A program made the position numbers and the translations under genes. DNA of 64,000 bases, taken from assembly GCA_038093975.1 (NCBI GenBank), contig JBBPTG010000002.1, forward strand, positions 434,001 to 498,000, in the 5' to 3' direction. Shown in pieces: positions 23,046 to 38,394 of the stretch; positions within the stretch are counted from its first letter, which is position 1; every line of letters begins with the position of its first letter. Origin of the DNA: Chalciporus piperatus. Its lineage: Eukaryota > Basidiomycota > Agaricomycetes > Boletales > Boletaceae. The notes beneath the pieces were generated by a model. It did no database searches. It was not told the DNA's origin and saw nothing but the letters and a program-made list of their open reading frames with translations.

Positions 23046-26000
23046 TCACCCTCCCAACCAAAGCAATCTCTTTACTCCATACTCCATCTTTGCATAAATG
23101 CTCGTCATGCGTTGTGCCTCGGACACACTAATACATTGTCGTGAGTAGGAATCTGGCGGCTGTAAGATGCTGATACGAACCTAACGATGTCCTCCTCGAA
23201 GATAAACTCATCGCCCGAAGCACTACCCACGTCTTCACAGGCTCTCTTGATTGCGTCGACGATTATGTCAACGACCTCTTTGCATGTCGTAGCGCCTGCC
23301 AGGTCATCTGCGGGCTCTGCATATCTCGACCCGCCCCGCACACGGGTAGTATCCACAGGTATGGCTTTGAAGGCAGCGAACGATGCACCGCTAGGTCCAG
23401 GATGGTTGGCGGTGCTCCCGGACTTGGACGCGCTTTGTGCATGCATCATCTTGAACAGCCTACCGACATTCTGTATGCTGGACGTCCCTTTCTTGTGCCC
23501 TGCGGCAAGAGGTTCGCTGGGGGTGACCGGCGGTAGGGAGACATTTGCCGGGCTGTTTCTGTACGAGTAACTCGACCTCCGCGAGTCTACTTGATCTGAA
23601 TCGAGCCAAGTGACAGAGAAACCGGCGTTCTGGACGGGATCGCGACTTGCTTCCTCCAAAGGAGACAGGATGTATGCACCTAGGGCAGCACAGTCAGGAA
23701 GAGAAGTGATGCGCTTTAAAAGAAAAATGACCCTTTGTGATCTTCGTGATCATTCCGAGTGGTACGCGCGTGTAGATTTTCACCTTCTCGAGTGTATAAT
23801 CATAGCTCTGTGTTCTGTTTTAGTGAACGTCCGGGCTGAGCCAGAAGCTGGGACCTACGACGATGTATAGTGCACGAACACTCTACACTCGGCTAGGAAT
23901 GAGTAGACCGAAAACAGACGCCCTTGGACTCACAAGCAACAATACTTTCTCTTCAAATTTATCACTGAACTTAGCGTTTAACTGCTCCGGTGCGAAAAGA
24001 GTCCATCCTGCCAGGAGGGGCTCTCCCTCGTCCAAAACGCGGGAAACAGAGGTGGCGATCGCTTCTGTACGAATTCTTGACAGGCGAAGAAGTTCCCGAG
24101 GATCTGTGGACTGGAGCTTGAGAAGGAACTCTGAGAAGACGGAGAGGTTCCTATATCCAAGCATAAAGTCGACGACGGCTTGGCAGAACCAATCACTAAA
24201 TGTCGCGCTGTACATTCTGGTCAGGGAATTGACGCCGTCGTTCAAAAGGCCTCCGAGGTCACGCTTTCCCGTCCTAGAAAATGGTATTGGGTCTCAAGTA
24301 GAACTGGCGGAACGTAGAGAGTACCTGGTAAAGTCACCCTACGTTGAATTCCGGTCAGTACATCGTCTCGCGTGCAAATACTAGAAAGATTCACTTTCAA
24401 AGCCGAGGTTCCCGCGCTAGTAACACTAGTGAGTACGAATGATGATTTAAAGTACGGGACAAACTTACTATGCACGACTGATTGCATCACCGTTGTTAGC
24501 CCAAACTACGAGCACATCCAGTGAATCAGGGAGTATGACAGATACATCCGGTACAAACCATCGTTGAAGGTTACATCCATCCCTGTTCGTCCATTTTGTA
24601 GTTCGACATTAAGACCAACAGCTCCAAATTGCTTGCTAAGAACATGACGCGCAAAGGCAGACTAGAAAATGTATCAGTGCACGACTAACCGGATACAGGG
24701 GATGCAGGACCTGGACGACATTGGTCCGGTCTAAACAATCGATGCAATTGACCCGGAACACTCCCCTCTGCTTTGATAACACCATATGATCCGAAATCCA
24801 GAAATATCTAGAATTGGGGATTCAGTGGAAGGAACAACATGGAGCAAATAATATCACCCTTGGCTATCAAATAACCGCTCCAGATCGTTAATAAGTTTCG
24901 AGATATTCTCGTATCTGTTTTAACTGAAATCAATAATTCCCCAAGGATGAAACTCTGATTACATACTTCATTCCTCTTGTCTCGTGATGGAAGTCATACT
25001 CGCAATAGCTAAAGGGCAGGTAAGTTCGTGAATGCACGACATGGAAAGGGGAACCGACCGAACATCTTTGTTATTCAATCGTTTTACATAGGACTTGTAT
25101 GTACTTGTGAGGGCGCTTTCCTTTCCTGTTTGTTCTGCGAGGTTCACTATGGTCTAGTCGTGTTGCATCAGACAGGATTTCAAGACAGACGCAAGGTTGC
25201 CTACATGTGGTCCATAAACAGCGATGGTACTCTGGAGGTGTCGTCTCATGGCGTCCAAGTTTTGCTCGGGCGTGCATTCCGGCGATAAGACCGGCGGTGG
25301 CTTCATACTGTATCCCGACTGTGTCCAGAATAGTGGGACTTCAAAACCCAGAAGTGGTCACTGTCATTACTTTGGCTCTCGAACGTAACAAATAGCTTAC
25401 CCGAGCCTCGGACTTGGACGAAGCTGAAGACGTTCGCAATTCCATTTCGCTGCTTTGTCGTGAATAAAACTATTTTGTATCTCGAGATAACGAACGGACC
25501 TTTATCCTCATGATCGTTTCAGTCTCCACGAAATTCGCCACGTGAGCTTCCTCATCCACTCCTCTCCGCTGATATCGAAGGCCAGCCCTGTATCTAGACC
25601 GTCTGGACGCAATGATATAGTCCACAGGCGAGACTGAATCATGCTCTGACATATAAGAATCCGTTGGGAGTTCGAAAGAGGATACTTGGAAGTGACCCTG
25701 CACAATCGGTAATACATACGAGTGCAACTGAAAAAAAGTTGCTGTGAGTAATGCATTCGGCTTATGAAGGATACATACCCCGGCATCTATGAAAGGCTTT
25801 GAGAGCCATTCATTCCACCAGAACTCTCGATTGACACGCCTCCAAAGGGGAAGTGTGGAATGCGGTTCCGCAAGTGCATCTACTTTCGAAGCTGCGTCGC
25901 TGGCAGAAGGGTTCTCTGGAAGCGCATCGAGCTTGGCAAGGAGGTTCTCTTCGACACGGGACCTCTGAAACTGCTCTTGCTTGCGTTGTAAGGATCCCGT

Positions 26001-27235
26001 GATGTCTATCCATACGGTCAACATCTCGCGCTCTACACGCAAAACAAGGACCTTACCAAAATGATAGGCAAAATACATGCAGCCCTTGACATATTCCCTG
26101 ATACACTCACGAACCACTCTGTCTTCGAGTTCTGAGTGTCGTTCTTCCGCGGAGTCAGGCGGAGGTGCTATTGCGGCTACGATTGTTTCAATGGTGACCT
26201 CAGGTTCTCCCTTGGCACTCTGGACAATGGAATCCAAATATGGTTGCTCGTTGGCGGAATCTACAGCCAAATTTTGCGCTGAGGACGGTGTGCGAGTAGA
26301 TAGTCTCGACCAGAATGACATCCTGTCTGTGATCGTCTTCACTACATGGGAACTGCCCACAGAGTCGATTGACGTTGGCGTTGAGGCTCCCGAGGACGGG
26401 AGGGACGATGGCGACTCCTCAATCTCGTCATTGTCCGTCTCGGGGAGGGGACTCATGACCTTCACGTCGATTTCGTCCGCGAATTTGACACGAGGGTTGC
26501 TCGGGAGTTCTTCGCTTTGGGACGTCCAGTCTAGAGGACGGTCATTAGAACTCAGTGAGGATCTTTGAAGGGCGGCGCTATGGCTTGCGATGGTATCAAG
26601 TGTATGCTGGGCACGATCTTTGACTAAGGGGATGGCATAGACCGACTTGACACCATAGATAGAATGGTTCTCGTCGAACACTGTGTGTGCGGGGAACACA
26701 TGGATGAGTAGCACCTTTCAGCAACTGAATAATAGACTCACGAGACCCGACATGCGACCGTGCAGTAATAACTAGTAGATACGAAGCTGTCAAATGCAGT
26801 GTTCAGACGAAGACGCTCAACCATGTGCATGAGCTACATCTCTATACCGTTGAAGAGATCCAAGATTCCTACTATGCCATAGATGATAACACTTGACGAC
26901 CAGTCAATCGAGGAGGCTCCGATGTCATCCCGGAGTTCTCGGACTTTTGGATGCTTGCCCCAAGAAACATGGGCGTGTGATGAAGTGTGTTGAGGGAGTC
27001 CTGGTACATGAGGGCGCATGAACAACCCCTCGTCCGTGGCGACAATAGCTATATGCTCATGCGGATGCGGATGGGGAACTGGGGGAAGGACAAGGCTTGG
27101 TTGTAGTCCGACGCTGGTAGTGAGCCCAGGGTTGCTGGAGGGCACATTGGAAACAACATCTCCGGGTGCTGGTGGTACTGAGATTGAAGTAGATGGCTTG
27201 AAACTCGCAGATTCCCTGGAAAGAAGGCGTTTCAT
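23046..27235 (-). CDS. SAC-domain phosphoinositide phosphatase (Sac2/INPP5F-like)
   Basis: This large multi-exon gene encodes a SAC phosphatase. The N-terminal SAC part has [36 protein letters not shown], then [37 protein letters not shown] and [12 protein letters not shown]. The catalytic CX5R motif is plain at about 24721-24760 on the minus strand: [15 protein letters not shown]. Such enzymes remove phosphates from phosphoinositides on membranes. An acidic Ser/Thr-rich insert splits the SAC domain. The C-terminal region after [15 protein letters not shown] resembles the extension seen after SAC in Sac2 proteins. Splicing to a last exon ending [13 protein letters not shown] is preferred over reading on to a nearer stop. 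An upstream in-frame ATG at 27307 would add 24 residues. Confidence 0.82.
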
Positions 27236-27442
27236 GGGCGTAAAGAAACTCTGGTCGATCTCACGGATCGTCGTGGTACTTAGTTCACATTTTTGCAGTG
27301 GTCCCATGGGCTTTTAGCCTTTTACTACTTGCAATAGAATTTAGACACCCTTGACAACCGGGTTCTATTTAGCGATTTCTTCCCCGCTCGGGGGACCATT
27401 GAATCTGCATGTCAACATATTACATTGTTACTATACAGCACG

Positions 27443-28684
<1,242 letters not shown>

Positions 28685-28843
28685 TGTCGTGATAGAGTGA
28701 TCAAAGTCAAGTCGTATCCACAGCTTGATCCACTGTCTATATCGCTGACGCGGCTTACCACTTGCGCGACGCGTATTTGTTTACTTCTGTTTATCCATTC
28801 AACTTGTTAAATCAATACCACAAGTATGTACAGTCCCAGCATT

Positions 28844-30578
<1,735 letters not shown>

Positions 30579-30759
30579 GATATGAATCCGTGGTATCTTC
30601 AAGTTGGATGGGATAGAACTTGAAACCAAGGGTGGGAAGTCACTATCAAGGAGAGCCGAGTCATCGCGGTCGGACTCGTGACATTCTCTATATTCGAAAC
30701 TATTTGGCCACGGTAGATTGATTCCATCAAGGCTACTCTAGCGACGCTGTTGTTCAATG

Positions 30760-32285
30760 TCATGGGGACGACTGCGATCTCTGAGCCTCTTCCAAGAGTT
30801 TGTACATCATCTCTACCCACTCCTGCACTCCATTCTCCCCAACTCCCTCGACCCACCTCTGTGACCCCCCCTTCCTTTCCAACTCCACCCATGCCTTTCG
30901 TAAAAGGTCCTTATTGTCATACATTTCCTTCTCCCAACTGGCAACTTTGGTGGCCGGACATTGTCCAGATTCCGCAGCGTAGGCAAAAAGCTCGTCGCGA
31001 TACGCCCATTGCTCCGCTTCGGTGAGGCGAAACCAGTTCTTGCCAAGCTGGATAGGTGAAGAAGCTCCCGCCTCAGCGAGCGCACGCGATCTGGAAAGGG
31101 CGCGTTCCACTTCCTTCTTCACATCGAGGGATGCAGGATCGGCAAAGGCGTGGATGATCGCTTGTGCTTGCGCCTCCGCGATAGGTAGAGGTGCAACTCT
31201 ATAGAGGAGTGTCATAAACGCCACCGAGGATACTGGATAATGAGATTGCAATGGGAACAAAAATTTAGCCAGGGGAAATACGTGGTATCGTGAATTGTAG
31301 AGATCAGAAAGCGGTGATGGATTTGAAGGAACCTCCGCGATTCTAATCGTAGCGTCATCGAAAAATGGGTAGTCGAAGTGAAAGCCGGTCGCCAAGATAC
31401 AGTGGTCGATGTTTTCCTCGATGATGCCCCCCTCAAACAGAACTCGGCCATCATCGTAGAAATGGAGTGGCTTTCCTCTGACTTTGATGGGTTGGTCGTC
31501 TTGGGCAACTGAACCCCTGATGGAATGAATGATGGTTCTGCCGGGAGTGCGCAGTTCGGCAGCGATGTCTCTGCCGCTGGGCCCAGCGCCTACAACGAGA
31601 ACCTTGCGACCATATCCCTGCGGATTTCTATACCAGGCTGAGTGAAATGCCTTGCGAGTCTTTAACCAGTGATCGAGTCCAGGTGTATCCGGCACGTCGG
31701 GCTTCCGGTAGTGCCCATTTGCAACAACTAGGCTGTCAAAATCTAGCGTCTCCCCAGCAGAAGTCTTTACATTCCAGCGAGAGTGTTTCCATTTTGCATG
31801 AGTAACGGAGGTATTGAATCGAATGAGAGGAAGGAGATTGAAATGGAACGCGTAGGATTCCAGATACGTTTGGACAGTGGCAGCGTCGGGAAACAGGGGA
31901 GTGGATGGTGGAAATAGATATTCCGTGTAACCCATGACTGGATGGGGAAGGTTTGTCGTGAGGGAGTCGTACAGGGGTGTAAGAGGTGGATCGTCGATCG
32001 GGGAAGCGGGTGACCTAGGTAAACCCATTCGAGTTGCTTATCAGCCCTCAACTAGCCAAGGCGACGAAAGTGTACACACCAGACCCCCCCAACATTCGAA
32101 CGGGATTCATAAGCAATTACCTCCCATGAGCCGGTCTTGAAGTATGATGTTTGGGATAGAGCCTTGAGCACTGCTAATCCAGCTGGACCTGCGCCAATCA
32201 CACAGATACGTTTGAAAGGTACACGACCCTCATCCTTTGGGAACGAGTCTGAACGAGTCCTATTCGGGAGAAACTTCAGGGACAT
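30760..32285 (-). CDS. Flavin-containing monooxygenase
   Basis: Two exons encode a class B flavin monooxygenase. The FAD-binding Rossmann motif is RICVIGAGPAGLAVLKALSQ, followed by YESRSNVGGVW. The FMO signature lies in RKAFHSAWYRNP, and the NADPH-binding motif is VLVVGAGPSGRDIAAEL. A conserved ILATGFHFDYPFF comes later. It is expected to oxygenate nitrogen or sulfur atoms, or to act as a Baeyer-Villiger type enzyme; the substrate is unknown. The intron of about 60 nt joins GGVW to SPASPIDDPP. No membrane segment is visible. The upstream neighbour on the same strand is the decayed cytochrome-CBM1 gene. Confidence 0.9.
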
Positions 32286-32593
32286 GTCAGTTTGCCTTTC
32301 TAAATCGTGACGAAGTATATAGCACTTGCTAGGCCCGTGCTCGACATCTTGCAGGTGTGTGAGGAAACAGGTGTAGTCTAAGGCAAGTCTAAGGGGGCTC
32401 GAAATGCAGTGTGTAGCAATTCAATTGAGTTGAAGCTATTCCGAGCAGCTTCCGAGTAAGCATGACTGGATAGACTCGGGGACAATAATAGCATCGATGA
32501 TCCCGCCGTTCTCCAATCTACAGTATACCCCTACTGAGGCTATCCTTACTAATAGCAATAGACTGCCCTTTCATTCGGTGTGTATGGGAGATT
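32286..32593. other. Intergenic, promoter side of the monooxygenase
   Basis: This 308-bp gap lies between the monooxygenase start and the broken gene. It holds no visible gene. Confidence 0.4.
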
Positions 32594-33331
32594 TCATAAG
32601 CACTGGTGGTAAAATGGTGCACTGACGTAGTAGGAGGGGTGCAGTAGGTCCCGTCCACCTAATGCCTCCGCATTGTCCATACTGTGCAATTGATCAGCGA
32701 CGATGGATATTAATCAGAGGCCGCTCTTACATCTTTGATATCCAAGGTACGAGTAATAGCTGACGAGTGGGCTGCCGATATGTCACGGCCAAAGAATCCC
32801 ATCTCATCGTGTTCAGTAAAGTTGGAAGCTACATTTGATGGATCGTCGACGGTGGTATCGTCCGAGCCGACGTAAGCAATAAGCTGGAATCCAGCTAGAT
32901 CACCACTTCCGAGGGATCCGCCGTTCCAGGCAGTGCAGTTCCAACTGTTCTAACGCAGCTGAAGCTCAGCACACTTGTAGTATTATAACGTGCTTACATA
33001 CCTGGCATCGGAACGAGGCCTTGATGCAGGTGCTATTCACCCCAGTGTCAGGGAGCATGGTGATAATAGGACCCTCATAAGGGAGGGGTTGCACGTAACC
33101 ACTGCCAAAACGCGTCAAGTCACCAGATCAATCTTGTCCACGGTTCATACCGTATAACCTTGGTAGCAGATGCCGCTTGTGGAATCACAGTACGCAGCGG
33201 CAGTCTGGGCACCAACGTGGACTGGAGAAAGCTGTCAGAACCGACACTGAAAAGAGGCCAGATTCTTACTGCCCAATGCCGGAAGCGAGCAAAAGAGCTG
33301 CAATTTGAAGAACCATCATGATGTGGGCCAT
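32594..33331 (-). pseudogene. Decayed secreted cytochrome (CDH-type heme domain) plus CBM1
   Basis: Five exon remnants are recognizable: 33331-33270, 33221-33151, 33101-33002, 32949-32731 and 32681-32594. The first encodes a signal peptide (MAHIMMVLQIAALLLASGIG). The next reads TAAAYCDSTSGICYQGYT, then GYVQPLPYEGPIITMLPDTG, VNSTCIKASFRCQ, NCTAWNGGSLGSGDLAG and DEMGFFGRDISAAHSS, like the cytochrome domain of cellobiose dehydrogenase. The last starts YGQCGGIRWTGPT and ends FYHQCL in another frame, the two ends of a fungal cellulose-binding module (CBM1). Three breaks are seen: exons 1 and 2 join out of frame, the centre of the heme domain is missing and its flanking exons have mismatched phases, and the CBM1 is shortened out of frame. 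A functional relative is the carbohydrate-binding cytochrome b562 described in wood-decay fungi. Confidence 0.75.
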
Positions 33332-33859
33332 ACTCGGGCACGATATTCTGGCAGTTGACTACGCCCGACAACCTCGCGATGATCTGCCTTTATACTTGCG
33401 CTGTATCTACCCACGGCGGGCCCGTCGATATGGTCCGCTCTCTTCTTGATCTTGGCTTGGGAGGCCTTGGAAGTGTCACATTGTCATTCTCCTAGTTTAA
33501 TCTGTAGATCAAGCGAGACACAGTCGTCGAGGCTCGCAAGAGCTAAAAATTTCCGGAGCTTATGCGTCTGAATGACTTTGATTATCTGGAGTTGCTTCAA
33601 GTTCTCCGCCTGCCTAGAATCGGGCCCAACTGTGACAGAGTTTTCTAGCAGGACAGAGCAGGACCGTGACAGTACGAACCTGTGCGAACACTAAACATTC
33701 CCTTTCGAGAGGCTTACATCAGCACTTTCTCCTGTCTTTGGGACGCACTAATTTTTTCGCTGAGACAACCACTTGCTCTTCGACCAAGGATCAACTCGAC
33801 GTGAGGTCAACGCAATCCTTCAAACATCTCCAATCCGGCGACGCTTCCAATCTTACCGA
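33332..33859. other. Intergenic between the broken gene and SNU13
   Basis: This 528-bp divergent region should hold the SNU13 promoter and the old promoter of the broken cytochrome gene. No gene was seen. Confidence 0.45.
33389..33394 (-). promoter_or_regulatory. TATA-like element upstream of the broken cytochrome gene
   Basis: TATAAA on the minus strand lies about 58 bp upstream of the ATG at 33331. Its survival suggests the gene decayed recently or may still be transcribed. Confidence 0.35.
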
Positions 33860-34441
33860 ATGGCAGAAACTCGAGGCAAAGCATGGCCCCTTGCAGATGA
33901 ACCATTGACAAACTCCGTGAGTTTTTCCATTCTTCGGGAGGCGCGCGTGCCCATCTGATCTCTGCGTACGCTGCTCTATTACCTCTTTTAAAAGATCCTT
34001 GATCTGGTCCAGCAGGCCGGTCAGTACAAGCAACTCAAAAAAGGTGCGAATGAAGGTATGTGGTTCATTCGTCTCATTCTTCCGAGTCATATGGGATGCT
34101 GATGCCCGCGTGATACCACAGCCACCAAAACATTGAACCGCGGTGTTGCGGAATTCGTCGTCTTGACCGCAGACACGGAACCTTTGGAGATTCTGTTGCA
34201 TCTTCCCCTTCTTTGCGAAGAAAAGGTGGCGTATCATAACATTGATCACCTAGCCCAGGCTGACCTTGCAACTATCCCTTAGAACGTCCCATATGTCTTC
34301 ATTCCGTCAAAGGCTGCTTTGGGCCGCGCTTGCAATGTCTCTCGACCTGTCATCGCTGCGAGTGTAACGACGAGTGAAGCCCGTGAACTCCAAAGTCAAA
34401 TTCGCAACATCAAGCTGGCCATCGAGAAGCTGATGTACTGA
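33860..34441 (+). CDS. SNU13: SNU13, 15.5K-type snRNP/snoRNP protein
   Basis: Four exons encode 126 residues, close to the 128 of the human protein. It is an L7Ae-family kink-turn RNA binder: [73 protein letters not shown]. It binds U4 snRNA in the spliceosome and box C/D snoRNAs in the nucleolus. The start [17 protein letters not shown] aligns with the family. Introns follow LTNS, split ANEA, and follow CEEK. It is convergent with UBC9, 160 bp between stops. Confidence 0.95.
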
Positions 34442-34601
34442 GCACACATGTCTTGGCATACTCGCTTCAGGGCGTCCCTATTTCAGGATGTACTTGAACA
34501 AAAATGATAATATGAGACGACTAGGTAGAGGTGTAAATTCAGACAATTGGTACAGGGGGGTAGTGACAGTGCATATGTAATCGGATGTCGCTCTCGTAAG
34601 A

Positions 34602-35522
34602 CTACTTTGGTATGTTCTCTCGGGCTTGTGCTCGAATTCTCCTCCTGTGATCTGTCAGTCATACATATCACGAATGAACTTCTCAAATGCTCACTCGTAG
34701 GCAACCTTGTCATTCCTGCAGAATATTAGCGATCCGCCAACAGGACATTCAAGGGAACCCCACTTGAACATGGTATATGCATCACTCTGAGCGGGATCAT
34801 TCACGTTCGGATCGTCAAGCAAGTCTTGGATACCTAGCAGGATCTAACGACGGAGTGATTGGATGTTCCTTTCATTCCTTATTTCGGGGAACGTACCTGC
34901 TTGATTGTGATGGCAGGCTTCCATGATTTCTCCTCGTCCAAGATGGACAGACAGACAGTTCCAGACGGGTACACATTAGGGTGGAACAGTGCTGGTGAGA
35001 ATTTACCTACACTTTCGCGTGAGTGACATGATGTCTTATGCCCTGCAAGACTTACATTTTGGTGGTTTAGAGGGATAATCTTGTCCAAATACATCAGTGC
35101 ACAAGTATATCCTTGCGTAAAGAACGCCTCACCTTCCGGGAAGTTCATCGTGAGCTTGTACAGTCCCTGCTCCCATGCAGTCTTCAAAACATAAAGTTAG
35201 CCTACGACACGTCTGAAAGTGAAACAACAGCTTATCACGTACTCCCGTTTTCCCTGGAATGCCAACTTCCCACTCCATGAGGTTCAAGGACCCATCAGCG
35301 GCCTTCACCGGTCTCGCATAGAACCCCTACTCATCAAACCATGAGGAGTCAACAGACTGAAAAGCCGTTACCACTGGCGCAAAGCAGCATTGCCGCATTG
35401 AAATCAAGCCGAGACAAGCGATTTACGCGTGAGCAGAAGCAAGGAACACGACGTACAAAGGGATGGTCCTTTCTCCACTGCTTGCGTTCTTCGGTTAATC
35501 GTGGTCTGCAGATACCGGACAT
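34602..35522 (-). CDS. UBC9: UBC9, SUMO-conjugating E2 enzyme
   Basis: About eight exons encode a UBC9 of near-standard length. It starts [20 protein letters not shown], followed by [34 protein letters not shown] and [35 protein letters not shown] holds the catalytic cysteine, then [19 protein letters not shown]. The C-terminus is AYTMFKNDKVAYERRIRAQA ending RENIPK. The last two introns are easily missed: unspliced reading would end at a false stop after KVAYE. The intron splitting DHPF/GFYARP is about 120 nt, long for this window. UBC9 moves SUMO from the E1 to substrates in the nucleus. Confidence 0.95.
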
Positions 35523-35954
35523 ATTCAGTCGAGTTGAAGTGGGTTAAAGCAGAACAGACTGGATCTCAAGCCTCCTGTTGACTCTGAGTTAGTAGAACTG
35601 CAGCAAAAGTGACCATACCCCGTATGCTTAGTCAGCGAAAGAGTAGATGTTTTCGAGGTCCGACGAGTTTAAAGTTCCGGTTTAAATTAGCAACTAGCGC
35701 CAATCTACGTCATTGCCATAGCACTGTGAATCATCATAGAGTTACCTTGCCCCGCAAGGTTTCTCGCGCCCTCTTAATGCATTGTGGCTTGGAAAGCTTC
35801 ACGCCCATAATGTCACTGAATTGCATTGACAACGAAAAATATCAAGACGAGGGGGTACATGATTTGATTTCAACTGCCCATATACATCGAGCACTACCGC
35901 CGGGTGAATGCAAAAAATGCGGATGATAAAAGATAACTAGTTATGAAGCCCTCC
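35523..35954. other. Intergenic between UBC9 and the F-box gene
   Basis: This 432-bp gap holds no gene I can support; an open plus-strand frame at 35609-35926 has no family features. Confidence 0.45.
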
Positions 35955-38394
35955 TCACTGACAGATGTTGAGAGCCTGAGGTGGTCTCATCAACACTGGA
36001 TGCGGATAAACTGGGGTGATGTTTGTGTCAAATTTATAGTCTCTTCCAAACACCGGGTCAACGACACTATGCCTGAGAGGAAAGGTGAGCTCTCGGGGCA
36101 TCGCTATGAAAAACAGATGTGCGTACCTATCCTTGAGGTGGCCCATCAAATTCCCAAGCCCCAAACGTGTATACCACGAAGGAATGCGAGGGGGACAGTG
36201 CAGACATACCGAGTAGCTGCTCACAACCTTGGCCGATATGTTAGGCAGTGGCGGCAGGAGCGACGATTCGAGTGCACTGATTCGCGAACGTAACTGGCCG
36301 CCCGCCAAAAACCATGATCGATAGACGGAGGAGTTTGAATGGTGGGTGATGGTGTGTTGAACCTAGACAGCCTGTCAGCGATAGTTGACCCATTCGTAAG
36401 GAAAGAGCCTACAGCGCGACGCCAGGACATGAAGGCAAAAACCTTGCTATCACGAGAACATTCCAGACATGCCAATCTAGGATCGTCCCTGTCCATTTCA
36501 GCGACAGTGGTGCATTGAGGATCTTTACCACAGCACGACAAAACTTTGATCACTGCGTGTTGTTTGTGGTGCGCTTGGACACGTCCTCTACAATCCCAGG
36601 GGTTGCCATCCATCGCCATCCGTGCCTTCTGACGAGCAACACCCGACGGATCCTTGGGAACCGCTTTCCCAGATGGTAGGAGTGTGAAACATGGATGAAA
36701 CAAAATTTCAGGATACGCGAGGGGGCGATCTTCAATTTGACACCTGTGGCCAGTGGTGCAGCGGAACACAGATGTTGCGAGCTTGAGCTGGGCATGAATA
36801 GCTTCATCATCGGTCCCAGGATTGTAATCGGGAAGCAAAGCGGCAAGCTGGCGGCGTACTGTCCTGTGCCACTCAAGAATATAATCGCAGGTCGGTAAGA
36901 AGGCAGAGTAGAATTGCTCAAGAAGAGACTCGTTTGAAACTTGGCCGGATTGCCTGATGATAGCATTAATATTCTCTGAAAGACCAATAGTAGCATTCGG
37001 CGGTAGCGGGAGGTAGGGACAATCGGGTGGGGAGTTGAAAAAGGCAGTTGTGGCGAATTCGTGCCAAGCATCGAGAAAAAGCTGACGTCGGAAAACGTAA
37101 ACTTGCTCCTCCATCCGAAGCTCTTGCCAACCTGACATGTAATCCGCAAGTTGTTGCACAATACTGAGACGTACTTGGGGGCAAATTTGGCATGATGTAT
37201 AAAGTAGAAACAGGGCACATACTTTTTTTTGTCAGTGGCTGAGTGCTACTGATGAGAGGATGTCTGGAAATGCGGTCCCACCCGAAATAATCAATTTCTT
37301 CTTTGAAGCCAGCTGCAAGAAGCACCTCGCGTATTCTGAGAACTCGGTCAGTGGATATTCGCGAATCGAGGGATAGGAAAAACACACGTTTCTGCTCGTA
37401 CAGCTCGTTTGCCACGAACTTCCATGATGCGCAGCTGTTTCACTCTGTTTTGCCACCCCACACCTGCAATCGCAAACTATGCGCTGATAAGGGCGATGGC
37501 CGGTAGGTGTGATGCGTAGACCTACTTGATTGATCGCTTCGGTTTCTTGCCTCCGTCGGGCAAGGTAAGCCTCACGCTCTTGAGCTGATGATATTGTTAG
37601 TTCATCCCTGAACACCTTCACGAGGGGGGGGTGGAAGCCCTTGATGGGGTTTCCTAAGTAAAACAAATGAGATGATTTGCAAAATGAATGAGCAGGGGAA
37701 ACCTACCTTTGGGACTGAAAAACGGACCACAGGGTACATACTGCTCGAGTGTGACGAAGCAGCAATGCAACATTGCACGAACAGCCTGACAATCAGGGTT
37801 CTCGTGTGCTTTAATGGGTCTGAGGCATCATCAACTTTCGTGTGGGTGAAGTCCCCCGGTCAATGCTCACTGATGTTTGGGGCGGCAGCTGGCGCACGAA
37901 CGAATCCGAAGATGCCACACTGTATCCCGCGCCTTCTTTTCACAGCCCTGATTTGATTCAACTTAGCGAACAAAGAAACGATACACATATGAACTTTGAC
38001 ATACACCGTAATAACACCCGAGTCCGAACACGAGAGCAGCGTACTGAACTTCACTCATGTCCGAGGGGAGCCCAGGGAGCCCATCCACGTTTTGACGGGC
38101 GGTCTTCCAAATGACAGTGGATGTCCCAGTCAAAAGTAGACGCCTGAATGCCTTGGACGTACGCGCAAGAGCAAGGAGATCAGGCGGGAGCAGGAAGCAA
38201 AATATCTGGTGGGGTAATACGATGATTAATGGCCACAGGTGAGTGGAACGATGACATGCCTCGTATAGGATATCGAGGGGCAGGGAAGGAAGTATGTTGA
38301 GCGCGCCACGGATCGCTCGACCATTTGGGAGCGCGAACAACGCTGTTTCGCCAACCAGGTCGTACTTCCTGCGTGCCACCGTGGAAAGAGGCAT
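35955..38394 (-). CDS. F-box protein of the expanded Agaricomycete type
   Basis: The F-box is LPSLPLDILYEIFCFLLPPD followed by LLALARTSKAFRRLLL. Next come TSTVIWKTARQNVDGLPGLP and SDMSEVQYAALVFG, then a cysteine-containing stretch (CYYGGCEKKARD, RIRSCASCRPKH). The rest is helical and charged (YLARRRQETEAINQ, GWQNRVKQLRIMEVR), with a cysteine/histidine-rich C-terminus (VCLHCPP, HLKDRHSVVDP, GRDYKFDTNITPVYPHP). This layout is typical of a large Agaricomycete family. F-box proteins recruit substrates to SCF ligases through SKP1. The intron at 38206-38260 has a GC donor. Two closely spaced introns around 37370-37540 explain an apparent frame break. The product ends RPPQALNICQ. The start is the first ATG in frame with a conserved context. 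Confidence 0.82.

Noticed and set aside
37370..37540. Apparent frame break in the F-box gene
   Set aside because: Using acceptor CATAG before FAIAGVGWQNR and a 52-nt intron after RAVRAET restores one continuous frame with normal splice sites, so the gene is intact here.
35955..38394. A transposase-like (KDZ) element
   Set aside because: The cysteine-rich segments first suggested it, but the F-box motif, intron pattern and C-terminal layout fit the F-box family and no terminal repeats were seen.
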